Below, one piece after another: positions 6,385-6,777 of a stretch of DNA of 6,777 nucleotides (within the stretch, counting starts at the first letter, position 1; each line of letters begins with the position of its first letter). Both the position numbers and the translations under genes were made by a program. The stretch is from Caldithrix sp. (GTDB lineage Bacteria > Zhuqueibacterota > Zhuqueibacteria > Oceanimicrobiales > Oceanimicrobiaceae). The stretch covers positions 1-6,777 of the forward strand of contig SMXE01000101.1 of the NCBI GenBank assembly GCA_004357015.1. Direction: 5' to 3'. The notes below the pieces were generated by a model. That model saw only the letters and a list, made by a program, of their open reading frames with translations. It did no database searches and had not been told where the DNA came from.

Positions 6385-6420
6385 GCCAACAGCCAACAGC
6401 TAAATGCCAATAGCTGAATA
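6385..6420 (+). repeat. Degenerate heptad array, right arm of unit 2
   Basis: Five 7-base units are GCCAACA, GCCAACA, GCTAAAT, GCCAATA and GCTGAAT, plus a final A. Bases 6392-6420 are identical to 5440-5468, and this copy has one additional GCCAACA unit. Confidence 0.85.
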
Positions 6421-6452
6421 TTTCGTGCAACGACTACATTTCTGAAGGCTCT

Positions 6453-6777
6453 ATGTTCGCAAAAGTGATAAGTGCCGCGCTGCTCGGCATCGACGCCTAC
6501 ATCGTTGAAGTAGAAGCCCACCTTGAAAAAGGACTGCCTGCGCTCGCAATTGTCGGCCTGCCTGAAGGAGCAGTGCGGGAATCGAAGGAACGGGTTAACG
6601 CTGCAATCAAAAACTCGGACTTCCGTTTTCCGCAGAAGCGTATCACAATCAACCTCGCGCCGGCCGACGTCAAGAAGGAAGGCTCAGCTTTTGACCTGCC
6701 CATCGCGGTTGGTGTGCTGGCGGCCATGGGACAGGTTTCTCCGGAGCAATTGCAGGACTACATTATTCTGGGCGAGC
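6453..6777 (+). CDS. comM: ComM/YifB-type Mg-chelatase-like AAA+ ATPase, N-terminal part
   Basis: The 108 visible residues match the amino terminus of the ComM/YifB family: MFAKVISAALLGIDAY (1-16), GLPALAIVGLPEGAVRESKE (27-46), RVNAAIKNSDFRFP (47-60), ITINLAPADVKKEG (64-77) and FDLPIAVGVLAA (80-91). This is the S5/Lon-like domain that precedes the AAA+ module; the Walker motifs lie beyond the window edge in a protein normally about 500 residues long. In Vibrio and Haemophilus ComM is a hexameric branch-migration helicase that helps integrate transforming DNA. Homologues are widespread, also in bacteria not known to be competent. ATG is chosen at 6453 because the family begins there and GAAGG (6444-6448) lies four bases upstream. 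The gene diverges from the prkA operon and nothing suggests a joint function. Confidence 0.92.
   Translation, partial: MFAKVISAALLGIDAYIVEVEAHLEKGLPALAIVGLPEGAVRESKERVNAAIKNSDFRFPQKRITINLAPADVKKEGSAFDLPIAVGVLAAMGQVSPEQLQDYIILGE

Larger units (their letters stand above)
6272..6420 (-). mobile_element. Repeat-bounded unit 2, a shorter relative of unit 1
   Basis: A 149-base unit has inverted heptad arrays at 6272-6306 and 6385-6420. Its right arm shares a 29-base identical segment with unit 1 and, just inside it, the block AAAATCTCTC-ATTGTGTGC (6368-6386) that unit 1 also has with one extra base. The interior starts, on the minus strand, with ATG and MRDFRTL, the usual beginning of S23-family proteins. 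It appears to be a deletion derivative of the same kind of element as unit 1. It ends 32 bases before the comM start codon and so may form part of the comM leader. Confidence 0.45.

Noticed and set aside
5231..6420. CRISPR array
   Set aside because: The repeated segments are few, in both orientations, unevenly spaced, and built from internal 7-base units; there are no uniform spacers or cas genes.

Overview
The window looks like a chromosomal segment of a Gram-negative-type bacterium of intermediate GC content. The genes alone do not fix the phylum. The proteins resemble the long PrkA/SpoVR versions I associate with environmental lineages outside the classical spore formers, so the spoVR name is historical. 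The organism assignment is inference only.

Left part (1-5195), all on the minus strand. In transcription order these are prkA (PrkA/YeaG serine protein kinase, AAA+ type), a yeaH/yhbH-type gene (DUF444, von Willebrand A fold) and spoVR (SpoVR/YcgB family). They are separated by only 6 and 10 bases and are almost certainly one operon. This trio is a known conserved stress/stationary-phase or sporulation module. A fourth reading frame (1-443) follows after 47 bases, has its own good Shine-Dalgarno sequence and runs off the left edge. I do not recognise its product.

Middle part (5196-6452), a 1.26-kb divergent intergenic region without an intact gene. It is rich in repeats. Two related units (about 5231-5468 and 6272-6420) are each bounded by inverted arrays of a degenerate 7-base repeat. 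Read on the minus strand, each encloses the remains of a small four-helix-bundle (S23 / 23S-rRNA intervening-sequence protein) gene. The first keeps a readable internal stretch of the family but has lost its start and its conserved middle. The second keeps only a typical amino terminus (MRDFRTL). Between them lie a perfect 17-base tandem duplication, a CGTTTCA heptamer run and a GGATTG/TGGAG-type degenerate repeat.

Right end (6453-6777), plus strand: the first 108 codons of a ComM/YifB-type Mg-chelatase-like AAA+ ATPase gene, cut by the window edge.

Functionally, the operon is best read as a kinase (PrkA) with two partner proteins of the same regulatory module. The most unusual content is the pair of decayed S23 units whose inverted heptad arrays abut the 5' regions of prkA and comM. 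They look like small mobile or once-mobile elements.
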